NCBI GenBank assembly: GCA_006937955.1
Contig: SSNP01000201.1
Coordinates: 543,802-607,801 of the forward strand
Reading direction: 5' to 3'
Source of the DNA: Pachypanchax playfairii
Lineage: Eukaryota > Chordata > Actinopteri > Cyprinodontiformes > Aplocheilidae
DNA length: 64,000 nt
Part shown: piece by piece, positions 11,090 through 22,929 of the stretch
How positions within the stretch are numbered: position 1 is the stretch's first letter
Layout of the letters: the number at the start of each line of letters is the position of its first letter
Notes under the pieces: generated by a model
Seen by the model: only the letters and a program-made list of their open reading frames with translations
Databases searched by the model: none
Told to the model about the DNA's origin: nothing
Position numbers and translations under genes: made by a program

Positions 11090-11160
11090 TTAGCCAGTTG
11101 AGAGAGAACCAATCACAGAAACCCGGAAGTGACGCAACATATGTGACGCTAAAGCGGATA
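11090..11160 (+). promoter_or_regulatory. Promoter-like cluster: CCAAT, ETS and CRE-like sites
   Basis: AACCAATCACAGAAACCCGG (from 11107) contains a CCAAT box. It is followed by CCCGGAAGTGACGC, a fused ETS (CCGGAAGT) and CRE-half (TGACG) arrangement usual in TATA-less housekeeping promoters. It lies just upstream of the small ORF at 11164. Confidence 0.4.
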
Positions 11161-11163
11161 CAC

Positions 11164-11427
11164 ATGAGGCGGAACAAAAACAAAAGGTTTAGCGAGCGGA
11201 GCCGTAATGGTAGCTACAGAGCCGTGGTTAATGGAGGAGAAAAGACCAATATTAATGACAGTTGTCGCTTTTGTGTAAAAAACTTGCGAATACGAGGTGT
11301 CATTGCACACTCGGTTCACGTATTTGACTGCCCCAAGCAAAAACTGTGCAAACACAGAAGTAAACACTTGTGCTCTGGGTGGAAAACGCTAGTTCCGTGT
11401 TTTCAGGATGACGCACAACAAAGGTGA
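11164..11427 (+). CDS. Small unidentified ORF with a Cys-x2-Cys motif
   Basis: Frame from ATG 11164 to a stop at 11425-11427, 87 residues. A central phrase, NDSCRFCVKNLRIRGVIAHS, contains a CxxC pair. CPKQKLC and KHLCSGW follow. The arrangement recalls a short zinc-finger-like leader seen in some uncharacterised fish proteins, but I cannot name a family. A second frame opens at ATG 11209 and reads MVATEPWLMEEKRP. It is possible that the real start uses that ATG and that a frameshift joins the two frames. No downstream exon was found. The promoter-like cluster at 11090-11160 fits a real first exon. Confidence 0.25.
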   Translation: MRRNKNKRFSERSRNGSYRAVVNGGEKTNINDSCRFCVKNLRIRGVIAHSVHVFDCPKQKLCKHRSKHLCSGWKTLVPCFQDDAQQR

Positions 11428-12724
11428 TATGTAATTGATCCGTCCTTAAATTTGACGTGGAAATGTCTGGGTGCGCATCCGGTGTCAGACACTTCTGCAT
11501 TTGAACATAATGCAGGAGGATCTGATTGGTCAGGTTATGTACCTGTGGCATTTGTAACATGGGGGAAATGTGGATCGGGCATATAGGTGACGTGCAAAAA
11601 TAATATAGTAATGTCCCTTTGTACAGTCTTCATCCAAAACAAAACAGCATTTTAAAATTGTTTTCCTTTTTGTTCATAAAATCAATCCTCTTTTTTCCAG
11701 GTGGAGAACATGTGTGTGTTTACTTGAATGGATGTAACTGATTCCACGTGTGACAAGAGGAAAAAACACCTTCATGAGGCCAGCAGTGGGAGGTGTGAAC
11801 CAGACACAGACACGTGATTTAGCTCACTGACCTGCTGCTGTCATCTGGCACAGACTCACTAGTGTTAACCATCTTCTGCAAACCTCAGTGGAAAACTGGC
11901 ACGTTCTTAACACAGTGAAGAAAAGGTTGTTAAAGAATCCTACACAGTGATAAGACGAAACCTTGACGTTTGGGTTCCTGCTTATCTCAGTGGAACAGGT
12001 TATTTTATTAAGAGGACCAGTTGCACCAACATGAGCGCTGAGTTGCTGAACCATTAAATATCTACGCTTTGAATGAAAGCAGGTCCCTGGGAGCTTTGAG
12101 CCCATCAAAACAAACTATAAACCTGATGAAGAACAGAACTTTGTCCATAAAACACTCAGTTATTTCCTGTGTAAAATGCAACTTACTTCAGGGTCTTTAC
12201 AGTTTTTGAGCATCTTGAAAGTCAGTTCAACTTTCATTTGAGATCTCATACAAACAGGTATGGAAGTCGATCAAATTCCTGTTTCACAGGATGAGTTGGA
12301 CCAAATTAATTATGTGTGTTTAGGACATCGACATGCTGCCAGCAGATGCTGTTGGTCACAAGCATGTGAATCCTCTGATCCCCTGCTTGACTGATGAGAA
12401 GGTATTTCATCCTCCTGCAGACACGCCATCGATTTGAGTGCTGATTTAGGGACACAGCCACGTTTCTCAACCCAACCACACAACTACATAAAGACACTTC
12501 TACATTTTTAAATGTTTTACTTCTAAATTATTAAAAGTGTCTTTCACTGGGCTGCAGCAGATAGCAGTTAGTTGAAAACTGTGAGAAAATACACACATTT
12601 TCAGTTAAAGTCTCACTTAATTGGAACTTACAACACATTTGTGTCTCAAGTCACACGAATGTCATGTGGACGTCATTTCATTTTTTAAATGTAAGTGAGT
12701 CATTAAGTTTCTGATTTACAGAAA
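11428..12724. other. Intergenic, only weak exon-like signals
   Basis: Two short minus-strand intervals with splice-like borders, 12187-12244 and 11832-11875, are phase-compatible with each other (QMKVELTFKMLKNCKDPE then KMVNTSESVPDDSS). They connect to nothing recognisable. The rest shows no repeat or gene. Confidence 0.35.
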
Positions 12725-15038
12725 CTAATTTGAGAAGGTTTCCAGACACCTGCGAAGGCTCTGAGACAAATCTGAGAGAAAAATCTTCTCACTAATTTCT
12801 CTATCGATGTGGCACAGATGCCCCACAACTGACTTGAGTAAATCAAGAACCCTTGAGACATTTTTCTGCTGAGCGGACAGACAATCATGTTGATTAACAG
12901 AGAAGTAACACACAACTTCTGTAGGGCGACCCGATCCAAACCAGCAAACTGCGGGACAAAAAGCCTGTTTGAGTGGAACAATGTGGGACACGTGGTGAAT
13001 GGTTCATTTAAAACATTTACACACTCAATAAACTAGAATTTTTTGAATTTCAGATATGGTGTAAGGATTTACATCACGTCTTTGTGTGATAGCTTCTGAT
13101 CCAACAGTTAGTTTTGCTACTTTCGATGTAAATTTAAACCTCAAAACATCTCAAATAGTTTTAAAATGACTATGAACTCCAGTGACCTGAACAGTCACCA
13201 GATCTCAGGCCAGTCAACCCCCTTAGGGATGGGGTGGAACAAGAGATTTGCATCATGGATCTGCAGCTGACAAATCTGCAGCAACTTTGTGATGTTTTCT
13301 GTTAGTGTTATTTAGCCCATGTTTCACCTCCACATTTTTAACTTTCAATTTAGCCCTCTGAGAAAACTGACATCTAAACACATCTGAGCTTTTACGAAAC
13401 TGGGCCCTGCACTACTTACTATCTTTAACATATTTAGGCTGTCATTACAGTCCAGGTCTGATGCCCAAACACATGTAGTTGTTGGTCTGCTACCAAATGC
13501 AAGTAAAAACAACTCTCTTAAAAAGATGAGGACATTTTTGTGGTGCAATGTGAACGCATCAGACCTGCTGCTGCACGAAGAAAAACTGGTTTCAAACAAA
13601 CACCAACCATGTGCTCGTGTAAATAATTTATCTGATCAATATCAGGGTCATTAAATTAACTGCATTTATGTGGCACTTTTATAGGCTTGCTGTCCATGTT
13701 ACATGAAAATGTTGACGGTCTGGGTTTTCCCCAATATTGAAAACAATTTTTACAAATCAGAACTGCTGATTTATAACACTCAGTTTTTGTATTTTTTGGA
13801 GGGGGTTGGATTTCAACAAATATTTTCCATTTGGCAAAAACATAACGTCACTGTTTCACTTAACTTATGACCTACTTAACAACATCCGGGAGAAATATCA
13901 GCCCATTTATGGATCACGCTGATTAATAGGTCTGATTCTGAATCCTAGATTCAGAAAGTACTTCTGAATCTCAGTCCTGAAGAATTTTCAGAGTTTTAAA
14001 ATTAAATCACACTGAAAAAAACAGAGGCACTACGTGATTGGATACAGTTCATCACTGGATCAACACAGACACGATATATCTGAACTCTGCTGTAAAACTG
14101 ACTGCTCTTCAATGATTCAGGGGAAGAACCACCAGATATAATCACCAAATCTGTCTTTTTTAGTCCAGTTTAGATTATGAAAATGTGTTGCCATGGTAAT
14201 GGCCAAAGTCAAAATGTGAACCAGCTGTTTGAAGCAGAGTTGGATCTGAAGTTATGTGGTTAATAGAGTCTAACCCCGGATGAGTTACAAAGCAGTGATG
14301 TCATTTGGATCTACTCCAGTATGTACAAGGCACAAAAAATGTTTATCATGTTGTCATGTGGACATTATTTCAAACAAGTGTCTGTTGAAAAGTCTAATGC
14401 AAATGTCTGATATGCAAATCAATCAAATCAGACTCAACAATGACTATGGACCTTCACACAGGAAGAGGGCTGGTAGGTCGCTCACAGGTTCAGATAAGAC
14501 TTCCTGCAGCACATGGGGCTGCGTGGCCGTTAGATCCTGCATTACCAATAAATAAAACCAATTTTAATCAAATAATAAAACAATGTGGTGGCCATTGATT
14601 GACAAAGAAAATTTAAATAAAGTTATATGATGATATAAAAAGAATAAAAGCAGAAACCCAACCATCACACAAAGCACAGAAGACTCAGAATAACAAAAAG
14701 GAAATGTAAGATGTATAGGGAAACTTCTCTATGTACTTCGTGTTGTGTTTTGAACCTGTTGTCAGTGTAGGACACTCACATTTCTCCTCTCTGGCAGAGA
14801 CACTCAGTGTCTGTCATTACAAACAGGCGCACAAAACAGGAAATTAAATGTCTTACAGCTAACACTGTGCACAATACATGTTAAAGTCACCTGCACACGA
14901 AAGCAGACGTTAAACAAACAAGTTTCAAATGTTCCCATCTTTCTGTCTCACCTTTATTTTCTCTGTCACGCTGAATTTCAACTTGTGGACGAAAGGGTTT
15001 CTAGCCACTCCTAACGGTTTACTGTTTGGAGTCTCCAT
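12725..15038 (-). CDS. Unidentified five-exon gene, 127 residues
   Basis: Five minus-strand exons join without a frame error: 14952-15038 (ATG 15036-15038), 14486-14536, 13881-13944, 13420-13457 and 12725-12868 (stop TAG 12725-12727). Donors are AAAG|GTGAGA, ACCT|GTGAGC, TGTT|GTTAAG and GATA|GTAAGT. Acceptors end TGCAG, TCTAG, ATCAG and CTCAG. Intron phases are 0, 0, 1, 0. The predicted protein begins METPNSKPLGVARNPF, has a basic N-terminal region, and ends with a helical, leucine-rich exon (NVSRVLDLLKSVVGHLCHID). I see no signal peptide, membrane segment or zinc motif. I do not recognise the family. The start of the first exon is preceded by GC-richer, promoter-like sequence (15060-15200). 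The consistent phases and protein-like composition support it, but transcript evidence is needed to be sure. Confidence 0.5.
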
Positions 15039-15210
15039 TGCTGAGTTTGACACGAAAATGTCGAAAGAAATTTTTTCTCTAAAAAATATCCCGTAACGTT
15101 AAGTTCTTCTCCTTCGCCGGCTGGGGCGAAGACTGATGTAGTGAGAACGGAGAGGGACTTTCTCTCAGCTCGCATAAAGCTAGCCATCAAACTAGCACGA
15201 TAGCTTCCGG
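15039..15210 (-). promoter_or_regulatory. Likely 5' region of the unidentified gene
   Basis: Sequence immediately upstream of ATG 15038, with CTTCGCCGGCTGGGGCGAAG (15112-15131, itself an inverted repeat) and a CTTCCGG ETS-type site at about 15205. It is GC-richer than its surroundings. Confidence 0.35.
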
Positions 15211-16795
15211 TTTTGTTTTCAAATTAAACGCAAGGAAGCAACCGACTCATGAAAGTGCCCTAACAAAAAGTTTTTTTTTTCTTTTTTACATTGAGCATAA
15301 AAAGCACGTAATGAGTTTAGCTTTATACTTATGCTAGTTGTTTTTGTATATAATTTCAGCACACAGTTGTTTTGACCTTTAATGTGCCTACACATTATTT
15401 TGAAAGCAGCATAAATATTTGAAGAAACCAGACATAAAAATAGAGAAATGAGCTATTCTGTGAATGTCTTACCTTTTAAATGAGCTTATAAATAATAAAT
15501 AAGGAAAAAGTAATTACAGTAGAGCATTGCTCTTAATCTGCTCACTGGAAAAATGATACACGAAATTCTAAACCGATTTTATAGTACATTATTATCAGTG
15601 ATTTTCAGATGGTTTTGTTCCTAAATATAGCTAATCTAAATATGTTGGTTGTGATGACATTTATGCTCCCACACAGTCTAGACTTGAGACTGGTTTCAAT
15701 ACATAGACTAGTTTTGCTTCTCTTTCTGCTTACTTTATTCGATTTCTTACTGAAAATGTTATTTCTCACTTCAAACAAAAATCCAGGGTTAGACGTAACT
15801 GGGATAAGCCTTCAGGATCCAACTCACAGAAGCTCATCATCCGCATATTGGGTCTCTTTGCTAGGGGCTTGTTGTGAGGCAGCACAATTTTTTTAATAAA
15901 TTTTTGCTCATTCTTTTAAAACAACTTGAAACTTTTACAGAAAAGTGGACACTGAAGTCACTCAGAAACTGTCTTGCACACACTCACAGGCTGCGGAATC
16001 TGTGTTCTCCGTGTTTTGGATGATTGGCTCTCCTGGGAACTATGGCAGGCATTTGAAGTTGCATTTCCTTTGATACACCTTCTCTTTTCGGCCAGCTTTT
16101 ATTTTGTAGATAACAGCAGTTTTCTATTTAAACAGACTTTGTCAGGCTTCAAAGCCGCAGATGGCTGATTGTTTCTGAATCTTACAGCAGACTGATTCAA
16201 AATGTATTTACCATCACGTTGTTGTGATCAGCCAGTGTTTCACAACATCTCTTGCCAGGTTGCTAATTAGTGCCCCATGAGATATTTTCAGAATATTTTA
16301 CAGCAAAAGAATAGACTAAAATGAAAACCAGATGTGGTCTTTGAATAGTTGACAACACATAAGGCAAAAACGTGAACTCTGGCTGGTTTGTTCCTCATTC
16401 TCATTCTTCCTCAAGTAAATATTAACCTGTACAGTTAAACTGTTCAAGCAGAGCAGGTCATAGCTGCAGTGTTTGTTGCCAAACACCTCACCAGCTGCTC
16501 TACCTTCTCTTAGTCTTTAGAAGTGGTCTGTCAGTAAAGTTTTTCGTGTTCTTTTTACGTAGGATCACCAATGCAGCTATAGATTTTAAACTGAAGAGAT
16601 GGTTGATCACATGATTCAAAAAACACAACTTCACATGTCTGTACTCTTTCAAATCCGTGTGAGTTTTTGCTTTGGTCTAAAGAAATTACTCTTCCGCCCT
16701 CTTGTGGAGAAACAGTAGAATGTAATCTGGTGAAAAATGCTATATCTAATCAAATTTGTCTTTATTTGTTTTGCTTCATCGAGTGATCCTTTTCC
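15211..16795. other. Intergenic AT-rich, nothing recognised
   Basis: No ORF with coding character and no repeat I can name. The 95-residue plus-strand ORF at 15609-15896 is hydrophobic and A/T-driven, not convincing. Confidence 0.5.
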
Positions 16796-17345
16796 ATCCA
16801 TTGTCTTCTTCTGCTTATCCAATATTGGGTCATGGGTGCAACAGGTTCAGGAGAGAAACTCACACATCCCTCACCCCACCAACACTCTCCAGCTCGTCCA
16901 GGGGATCCTCAGATGTTCACAGGACAGAAAGGATACATAATCCCTTCAATGAACTCTGGATCTGTCCAGAGATATACTCTCAGTGGAAGGTGGCCAGTAA
17001 ACCTCCATAGGGAGGCATCCTAACCAGATGAACAACCTCAACTGACTCTTTTTCATGAGGACGAGCAGCAGCTGCTTTACTTCAAGCTCCTCCCCTTATC
17101 TCTAAGACTGAGCCCAGCCACTCTGTAGAAGAGGCTCTTTTCAGCTGCTTGTATCTGGGATCTGGTTCTTTCTATCAGGATCCAGATCTCATGACCAGGT
17201 GAGGGTCGGAACATAGACAGACCAGTGAATCAGGTTTTGCCTTTAGGCTCAGCTCCTTCTTTACTATGACAGACCGAAACAGCTCCTCATCAATGAGGAC
17301 GAAGCACCGATCTGTTGGTCCATCTCCAGCTTCATCCTACAATCA
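16796..17345 (-). mobile_element. Antisense LINE fragment (RTE/Rex-type)
   Basis: The plus strand shows in order TTCTTCTGCTTATCC, CAGCTCGTCCAGGGGATCC, GGAGGCATCCTAACCAGATG, CTTATCTCTAAGACTGAGCC and TTTAGGCTCAGCTCCTTCTT. This is the reverse complement of the reverse-transcriptase 3' region of a LINE very abundant in fish. A sense-orientation piece is at 44875-45010. Confidence 0.7.
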
Positions 17346-17614
17346 CACATGAACAAGACGCACAGGCACTTAAACGCCTCTAATTGAAGCAAAGACTCCC
17401 CACCAACCTGAAGGAACGTTCCACCTTTTTCTGTTTTTTTTTTCAGTGATTCTTTTGTCTTCCTGAATATCAGACAAGGTTGTACTCTTAAAATAAATCC
17501 AAAGTCTCATGTTTTTTTACCGTTGGCTTGCTACGTGTAAACAGCTTGAACCCTTGAATTATTCAAGTAAAGAAAAAACATCTGAAACACAAATTAATTT
17601 CAGAAGGTAAACGA
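17346..17614. other. Short intergenic spacer
   Basis: No recognised element; it contains a T-run at 17440-17450. Confidence 0.5.
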
Positions 17615-17620
17615 TTTATT
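17615..17620 (-). promoter_or_regulatory. mrpl36 polyadenylation signal
   Basis: AATAAA on the minus strand, 50 bases past the mrpl36 stop codon. Confidence 0.75.
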
Positions 17621-17669
17621 ATGATACCACAGTTCTTTTGAAATATCCACAACCTCAAATCACAAGCAA

Positions 17670-18050
17670 TCAGCCCTGCCTCTGCTTGTGTCGGGGATTT
17701 GTCTTGCAAAACACATACAGGCGTCCCCTCCTTCGAACAAAGAAACAGTCTTTGCAGCGTTTCTTCAGGGCCGACTTGGTTTTCATCCCTGCAGAGGGCT
17801 GGAGGCAGGAAGGATGCTGACACTGTCCCAACAGAGCTGGTCCACACCGAGCAGGGAGCACAGACGATGAAAGCTGGATTGGGCTGATCCCAGATCTTGA
17901 CAGGAACAAGGAATGAGGGGCTGCTGTGAGCGTGCAGAAATGTTTGTAAGCACTTTCCACTGATGTGTAGAAGATGGGAGATAAATGGGTCATCTGGGGT
18001 GCTTGTCGAGTTAAGGAAGTAGCCAGGTGCTTGAAAAGAAGAGAAGCCAT
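17670..18050 (-). CDS. mrpl36: Mitochondrial ribosomal protein bL36m
   Basis: ATG 18048-18050 to stop 17670-17672, 126 residues in one coding exon. The last 35 or so residues are the bL36 core, with LKKRCKDCFFVRRRGRLYVF followed by CKTNPRHKQRQG. The C-x2-C ... C-x4-H zinc ligands are all present. The preceding roughly 88 residues are Ser/Thr/Arg-rich and act as mitochondrial targeting leader; it is longer than usual for the about 103-residue human protein. An upstream in-frame TTG is not a credible start. The segment before the ATG (TTCATCTCTTAACAG) looks like a splice acceptor, so a non-coding first exon probably lies nearer to 18400-18500. The product is a structural component of the mitoribosomal large subunit. 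The head-to-head arrangement with ndufs6 is as in other vertebrates. Confidence 0.95.
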   Translation of the reverse strand: MASLLFKHLATSLTRQAPQMTHLSPIFYTSVESAYKHFCTLTAAPHSLFLSRSGISPIQLSSSVLPARCGPALLGQCQHPSCLQPSAGMKTKSALKKRCKDCFFVRRRGRLYVFCKTNPRHKQRQG

Positions 18051-18399
18051 CGTGTGCAAGGCTGTTAAGAGATGAACAACACATTTAGTTTAGTTAATTT
18101 AAGGAGAAAATGAGCTGAAATTGTTAGATTAGTCCACTGTTAGTCATTCATCAACTAAAAGATGAAGTAAATGTGTCAAATTTTATATTTTTATTGTAAC
18201 ACAACATAACCAACTCCCAAAATAACCTGCCATGTTCTGCTTGTTCTAAAACACCGTAAAAACACATTTTACTGTTATAACAACAGTTTGCAACAAGCTA
18301 AGAAAGGAAACGAACGTGAGTTTGACCTGCTAGCATCAAATCCAAAACATTTAAACTGCCCACACGTTTTCACGGCCCAACACTGTCTGTAACGACATA

Positions 18400-18803
18400 A
18401 ACAATTAGAACAAACCTTTCAAATGTCTCTGAAATGGCCAAGGCAGGGCTTTTACCCCTGAAAACAGTATTTTAGTAGCTCCAGAAAGCTCGCTATGCTA
18501 TGTCAACCCGTATGAGGCTGAAATAACTGCTTCCGGTGTGAAAGGTTAGATCAAGAGTAAAATCTCCTCAGTTACGTCTTTCAGGCATTCTCAATCTGGT
18601 TTGAAAATGATTTTCATTCTGTTTTTAAACTCCATATGTCAATATAATGGAAACTGTATTTACTTTTGTAACTCTGAAATTGTGAAATAAAAAAAATTGT
18701 TTGTGAGACGGGACGTTGTCAGGAAATTAAACCTGTCAGACAAAGATTTGGGTATTAATGTATCAATAAACGTTCTCTGTCTGGCAGTCAGTCTGTTGTC
18801 AAC
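18400..18803. promoter_or_regulatory. Likely divergent promoter of mrpl36 and ndufs6
   Basis: The two ATGs are 753 bp apart and point away from each other. An ETS-type CTTCCGG lies at about 18530. There is no TATA box near either gene. No repeat interrupts the interval. Transcription start sites cannot be placed exactly. Confidence 0.5.
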
Positions 18804-21800
18804 ATGGCGGCTGCAGTGGGCAGAGTTCTGTCCTTCAGCAGGAATGTTAAGGTGCTCGTTTCACCTTTGAGGGTAACGGTAGCACCTGTCCACCGATACA
18901 GCGTAGAGGTTTCAAGTACCGGCGAACCTATAACTCACACTGGTCAGGTACGTCCATCCAAATTTATGTTTTTTTTGTAAAAACTAACGAACCTGAACCA
19001 AGTAGCATGAACATGTTATTGCTAACGTTATATCTGACAATGACAACCCATTACCCAAAAATATGTTTGAGGCTCTGCAGCATTTACGAAACGCGAAGAG
19101 GTTGAGAAAGTTTTATTGGAAAATGTAAACTTGTGTTTTTGCCATTATATCAGTTAGATAACCAGTAAGAAGGAGTAACAGCTGGGCGTTTGTCTTCCAG
19201 GTGTTTGATGAAAAGGATCCCAGAAGAGCCAGATTTGTCGGGAAGCATAAAGAGGTGAGTGGAATTAAAGGTGGTAAAAAGGATTTTGTAGCAAATTTAG
19301 ATTTCTAATTTACTTTAAAATCATTTTATCAACTTGTAAGGGTCTTGTACTTATGGTTTCCAAAAGTAAAAGTTAGAATAGTCATAAATCATATACCTGG
19401 TGGGGCTTGAAATAAAGTAGCCAATAGATAACGAACCCATTTCGCTATCTATTGTTTTTTGATAGCACAAATACCAGAGGATTTAAATCACCTTCCCTAA
19501 TGTTTCAAAAAATCTCAACTCCACATTCTCTGATCACATTGGTATATCATCTTCATATTTTGTCTTATGATTTATTTTCAAATGTTTAATGAGGTTTATA
19601 GTGTTACCACGTGTTGGTTCAGTCATTTTAAGGGCAGGAATACTGAGCTACTGCATCCATTTCAAAAAGGAAAGTTAATAAACCACACACCATTTATAAA
19701 GTTTAACCAGAACTAAAAGAATCCGTGCTTTTATTTTGATAGAACACACACTGCAGACTTCCTCCACAGATCCAGCTGGTGTACGAGCACATAACAATAA
19801 CATGTTACAGGCGAACACCACAACACTTCACAGTCTTCCTACATACATCATGCATCAGTGCTGTTTGTAACACTAAAGTTGCTCCACACGTGACTGTGTT
19901 TGTGTTTTGCCATGTTAATTCTAGCTGAATGAACGTTTACAGCAGCAACAGGTGAGGAGCGCCATGTTGCTGTAACATCACACACTTTGCTAGGCAGAAG
20001 AAGAAGACGCTCCGACCAGCTGAGCACGATTTACATAATTTTTCTGTTAATGATAAACTAGAATGCAACGAGACGGTTATACGATCTCCGAGCTTTGGTA
20101 GATCGTCATCACATTATAATCCTTAACGATCTTATATCGTCAGATCGCACGGCCCTAACTTGAGCTATCTGCTGCCTGCATCTGGGTGTTGCCATGGTAA
20201 CCACTGCCATAAACTGAAATAAAATCTGGTAAACACCAGAAAAAGTAAATTAAACTTCTCCTGTTTTAGAGTAATGAGACACCCGGACCACCATTCTGTT
20301 TGCCAAACATAAAAAAACCCCAAAAAACTAGACAGATAATATTAATATTGTTTAAGATGTATTTTATTTGAGAGTTGGTGGCTTTAAATGTGCTTTGTTT
20401 TTACTCTGAAAGGTAAATAAGAACTTTGCCATTAAACTGGTGGCAGAAGAGCCTGTGTCACAAGTGGAGGCCCGAGTGGTGACTTGTGATGGAGGCGGAG
20501 GAGCTCTCGGACACCCGAAAGTCTACATAAACTTGGTACGTTCCAAAACAGAGTAACTTCAACTGGGTTCTGTGTTGCTCTTACTCAAGAAGGTTGTGTG
20601 GAGTAAAATAGTAATAATAAGTATCTCACTAGACAATAATTTTTTACTCTAAATTGTCATTGACACAGAAATGAACTTGCATAAGATACAGACAGGTAGA
20701 GGAAAAGAGAAGAATAAACCTTTATAATAATAATAATAAATTAAAATTTCTTAATTGTTTTCCTTTAATAAATTTTGAATTCAATAATTACATTTTCACA
20801 ATAACTCCTTGAAATTCAGCTGCTGCTCATGTAATAATAGATTGTAATAGGGATTAGCACTTTCACCATATTTGAAGAATGTACTGAAAATGTCCAAAAA
20901 TTATTATTATTTTTGCACAGACAGTTCATGCCTTCATTCCCTGAGTGTATTACGAGCCTTCTGTCTGAGCTCACGAGTGAATATTAGCTAATAATTGGTA
21001 TAAAACATTAATTTTTATCCTGTGGATCATTGCTGCCAACATCCCCTGAGTCTGTAGGGACACACCTCCTATGATCAGCTGATCACCCAGATCCCTGTCA
21101 ATTATCAACATTGCCATCTGCATGTGAGTCATCTGACTCATGTTCTACTTTATTGCCACAGTAATCTGCTCTAATTCTGACAAAATCCAGCATATCACGT
21201 ACTTACAGAGCCCCTAAAAGGGTACGAGTGAAAAAAATGTGTTTAAAGATCTACTCTGATCATCTTTTGAGCTATTTTAAAGCATCTCAGTGATCTTTAA
21301 ATGATCATTATGGCATTTAACTTTTTATCCAAAATCCCAAAACGTGCCGTTATTTTAGGAAGTAGTAGCAGCAGTAGCAATTAGCAATTCGCTTCTGTGC
21401 TGGGGGTGGAATCGTTGGCGTGGAGAACCAACCACCCCCCCGTTGCTGAGAGAGCTATGTTTATGCTAGCAGGAGCAGGAGCTTGTGGCCCCACCCAGTG
21501 GATTTTCTACATCACAAATCCAGTCTGTTTTAGACACATTTAAATGTTTGCTACTGAGTCACATCAATTTGAATGCAGAAATACTCAGAAATGCAATTTG
21601 AGCTTAATTTTCTTAAGATACGTCTTCTAGCATCCGAAAAATGCCACAAGAACATGTTAACAACACGAAAAACACGTTTTGTCCATGATGGACCAGGTTG
21701 GACTGGGTCTTCACTTTATGGTAAGAAAAATATTTCATACAGAAAACATGGTACTTGGCTGCAGATATGTTGTACTAACTTTGCTAGTCAGTATAGTATG

Positions 21801-22423
21801 GCTGCTCTGATTGGCTGTAGAATGCAAGACTCAAACAATCCCAACACGGAACACATAGTTTTCACACCAACTTACCGGTGGCTACGTGCTACGTAGTTTC
21901 TATCTACCACCAGTACAGCGCTGGTCAGGGCTCCAAGAGTTAAGTCATGTCAAATTGACTCTGTTAAAGCCATTTTGCCGTCATGTTCTTAAGCTTCAGA
22001 GCAAAATAAAGAAGCATGTATAGGAAAGTTGACAAACTAAACAGAATAAAACAAACTGAAAACCATGACCATTAAATTGTGATACAGACCAAACCTTGAG
22101 TTTTATTAACTTCCCTCACCTCTCGTTTAGAGAAAAATAAAAACATCTGATCTCGCCACAGAAATGACGAGGTTGATTAACAAATTATTTAAAATATTGA
22201 TTCAGTATTGAGTAATTGATTGGGACATTTCTTTAAAACAAACATTCATTAGAAAACGATCAAGATCACAAGAAATCTGAAGAAACTTCAGGTGGAACCA
22301 GATTTTTAAACAACATCAGACATGCTAATGAAACTCATCTCTGTCTCTGTGCAGGACAAAGACACAAAAGTGGGAACATGTGGCTACTGTGGACTGCAGT
22401 TCCGGCAGAAACATCATCACTGA
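18804..22423 (+). CDS. ndufs6: NADH dehydrogenase [ubiquinone] iron-sulfur protein 6
   Basis: Four exons, all phase 0: 18804-18947, 19201-19254, 20413-20535 and 22355-22423 (stop 22421-22423). The product is 129 residues, close to the 124 of human NDUFS6. It is an accessory subunit of the matrix arm of mitochondrial complex I and binds zinc. The first about 30 residues are an Arg/Val-rich mitochondrial presequence. Recognisable segments are ITHTGQVFDEKDPRRARFVG, CDGGGGALGHPKVYINL and GTCGYCGLQF with the His-rich C terminus. The zinc ligands in the CDGGGG...GHP...CGYC region are present. A polyadenylation signal AATAAA is at 22467-22472. The introns carry repeats (see 19284 and 20030). Intact and surely functional. 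Confidence 0.98.
19284..19465 (+). repeat. Dispersed repeat in ndufs6 intron 2
   Basis: This stretch is about the same as the reverse complement of 28058-28237, sharing the TTTGTAGCAAATTTAGAT start, the ATCATTTTATCAACTTGTA segment and a terminal palindrome built on AATAGATAA. It is an unnamed MITE-like family. Confidence 0.75.
20030..20160. repeat. Possible DNA-transposon end
   Basis: The segment ACGATCTTATATCGTCAGAT followed by CGCACGGCCCTA reads in reverse as TAGGGCCGTGCG..., resembling a terminal repeat of a fish hAT-like element. Only one end is seen. Confidence 0.3.
20536..22354. other. ndufs6 intron 3
   Basis: An AAT-repeat run sits at about 20725-20740. At 21350-21900 there is a repeat-like stretch with a GGAGCAGGAGC segment and an ORF without coding character. 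Nothing else recognised. Confidence 0.5.
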
Positions 22424-22929
22424 AACTCTCTGTCTTCACTGCTCTGTAAAAATTACCGTGTTGGTTAATAAATTCTAATGTGTCTGTGTATTTGCTCTTT
22501 ACAGGCTGCTTTAAATAAGTCTCAGACAATATGATTAAGTATTATGTGGTTCTAAAAACAGACAAACCCAAGATCGTCTGGATTTCTTGTGAGGTTATAG
22601 TTGCAGTTCCATGGTGTGAAAGATAGAGGTCAGTGTTGTCCTGCAGATATGCCAAGCCTCTTTATCCCAAGAATAAAATACAAACTAGTTCTTCATTAAA
22701 GTTTTTTGGGGGGCTTGGGGAAAATAAGACCATGACTGTTACCCTCAAAAACTTATTTGCCCTCCTGCAGTAGGTTGGAAAGAAAGAAGTCTGCATCAGA
22801 GAGAGGAGTCTCACCTCTGCAGGCTTTATGATGCTCCCTACAACTGGACTCTGAATTCCTGTTCCTCTGAGCCTGGAAGAGCCCGCCTGATGAGACACAG
22901 CAGTGCGGAACAATACATGTTTGAAGGAG

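Noticed and set aside
11832..12244. Two minus-strand exon-like intervals downstream of the unidentified gene
   Set aside because: They join to each other, but to no start, stop or known protein; the stop of the upstream gene at 12725 separates them from it.
14785..14815. A 31-base exon-like interval (TLSVSAREEK) between the first two exons of the unidentified gene
   Set aside because: Including it creates a stop at the next junction; skipping it keeps the frame.
12725..15038. Idea that the unidentified gene is cinp
   Set aside because: Only short, weak resemblance; length and C terminus do not fit.
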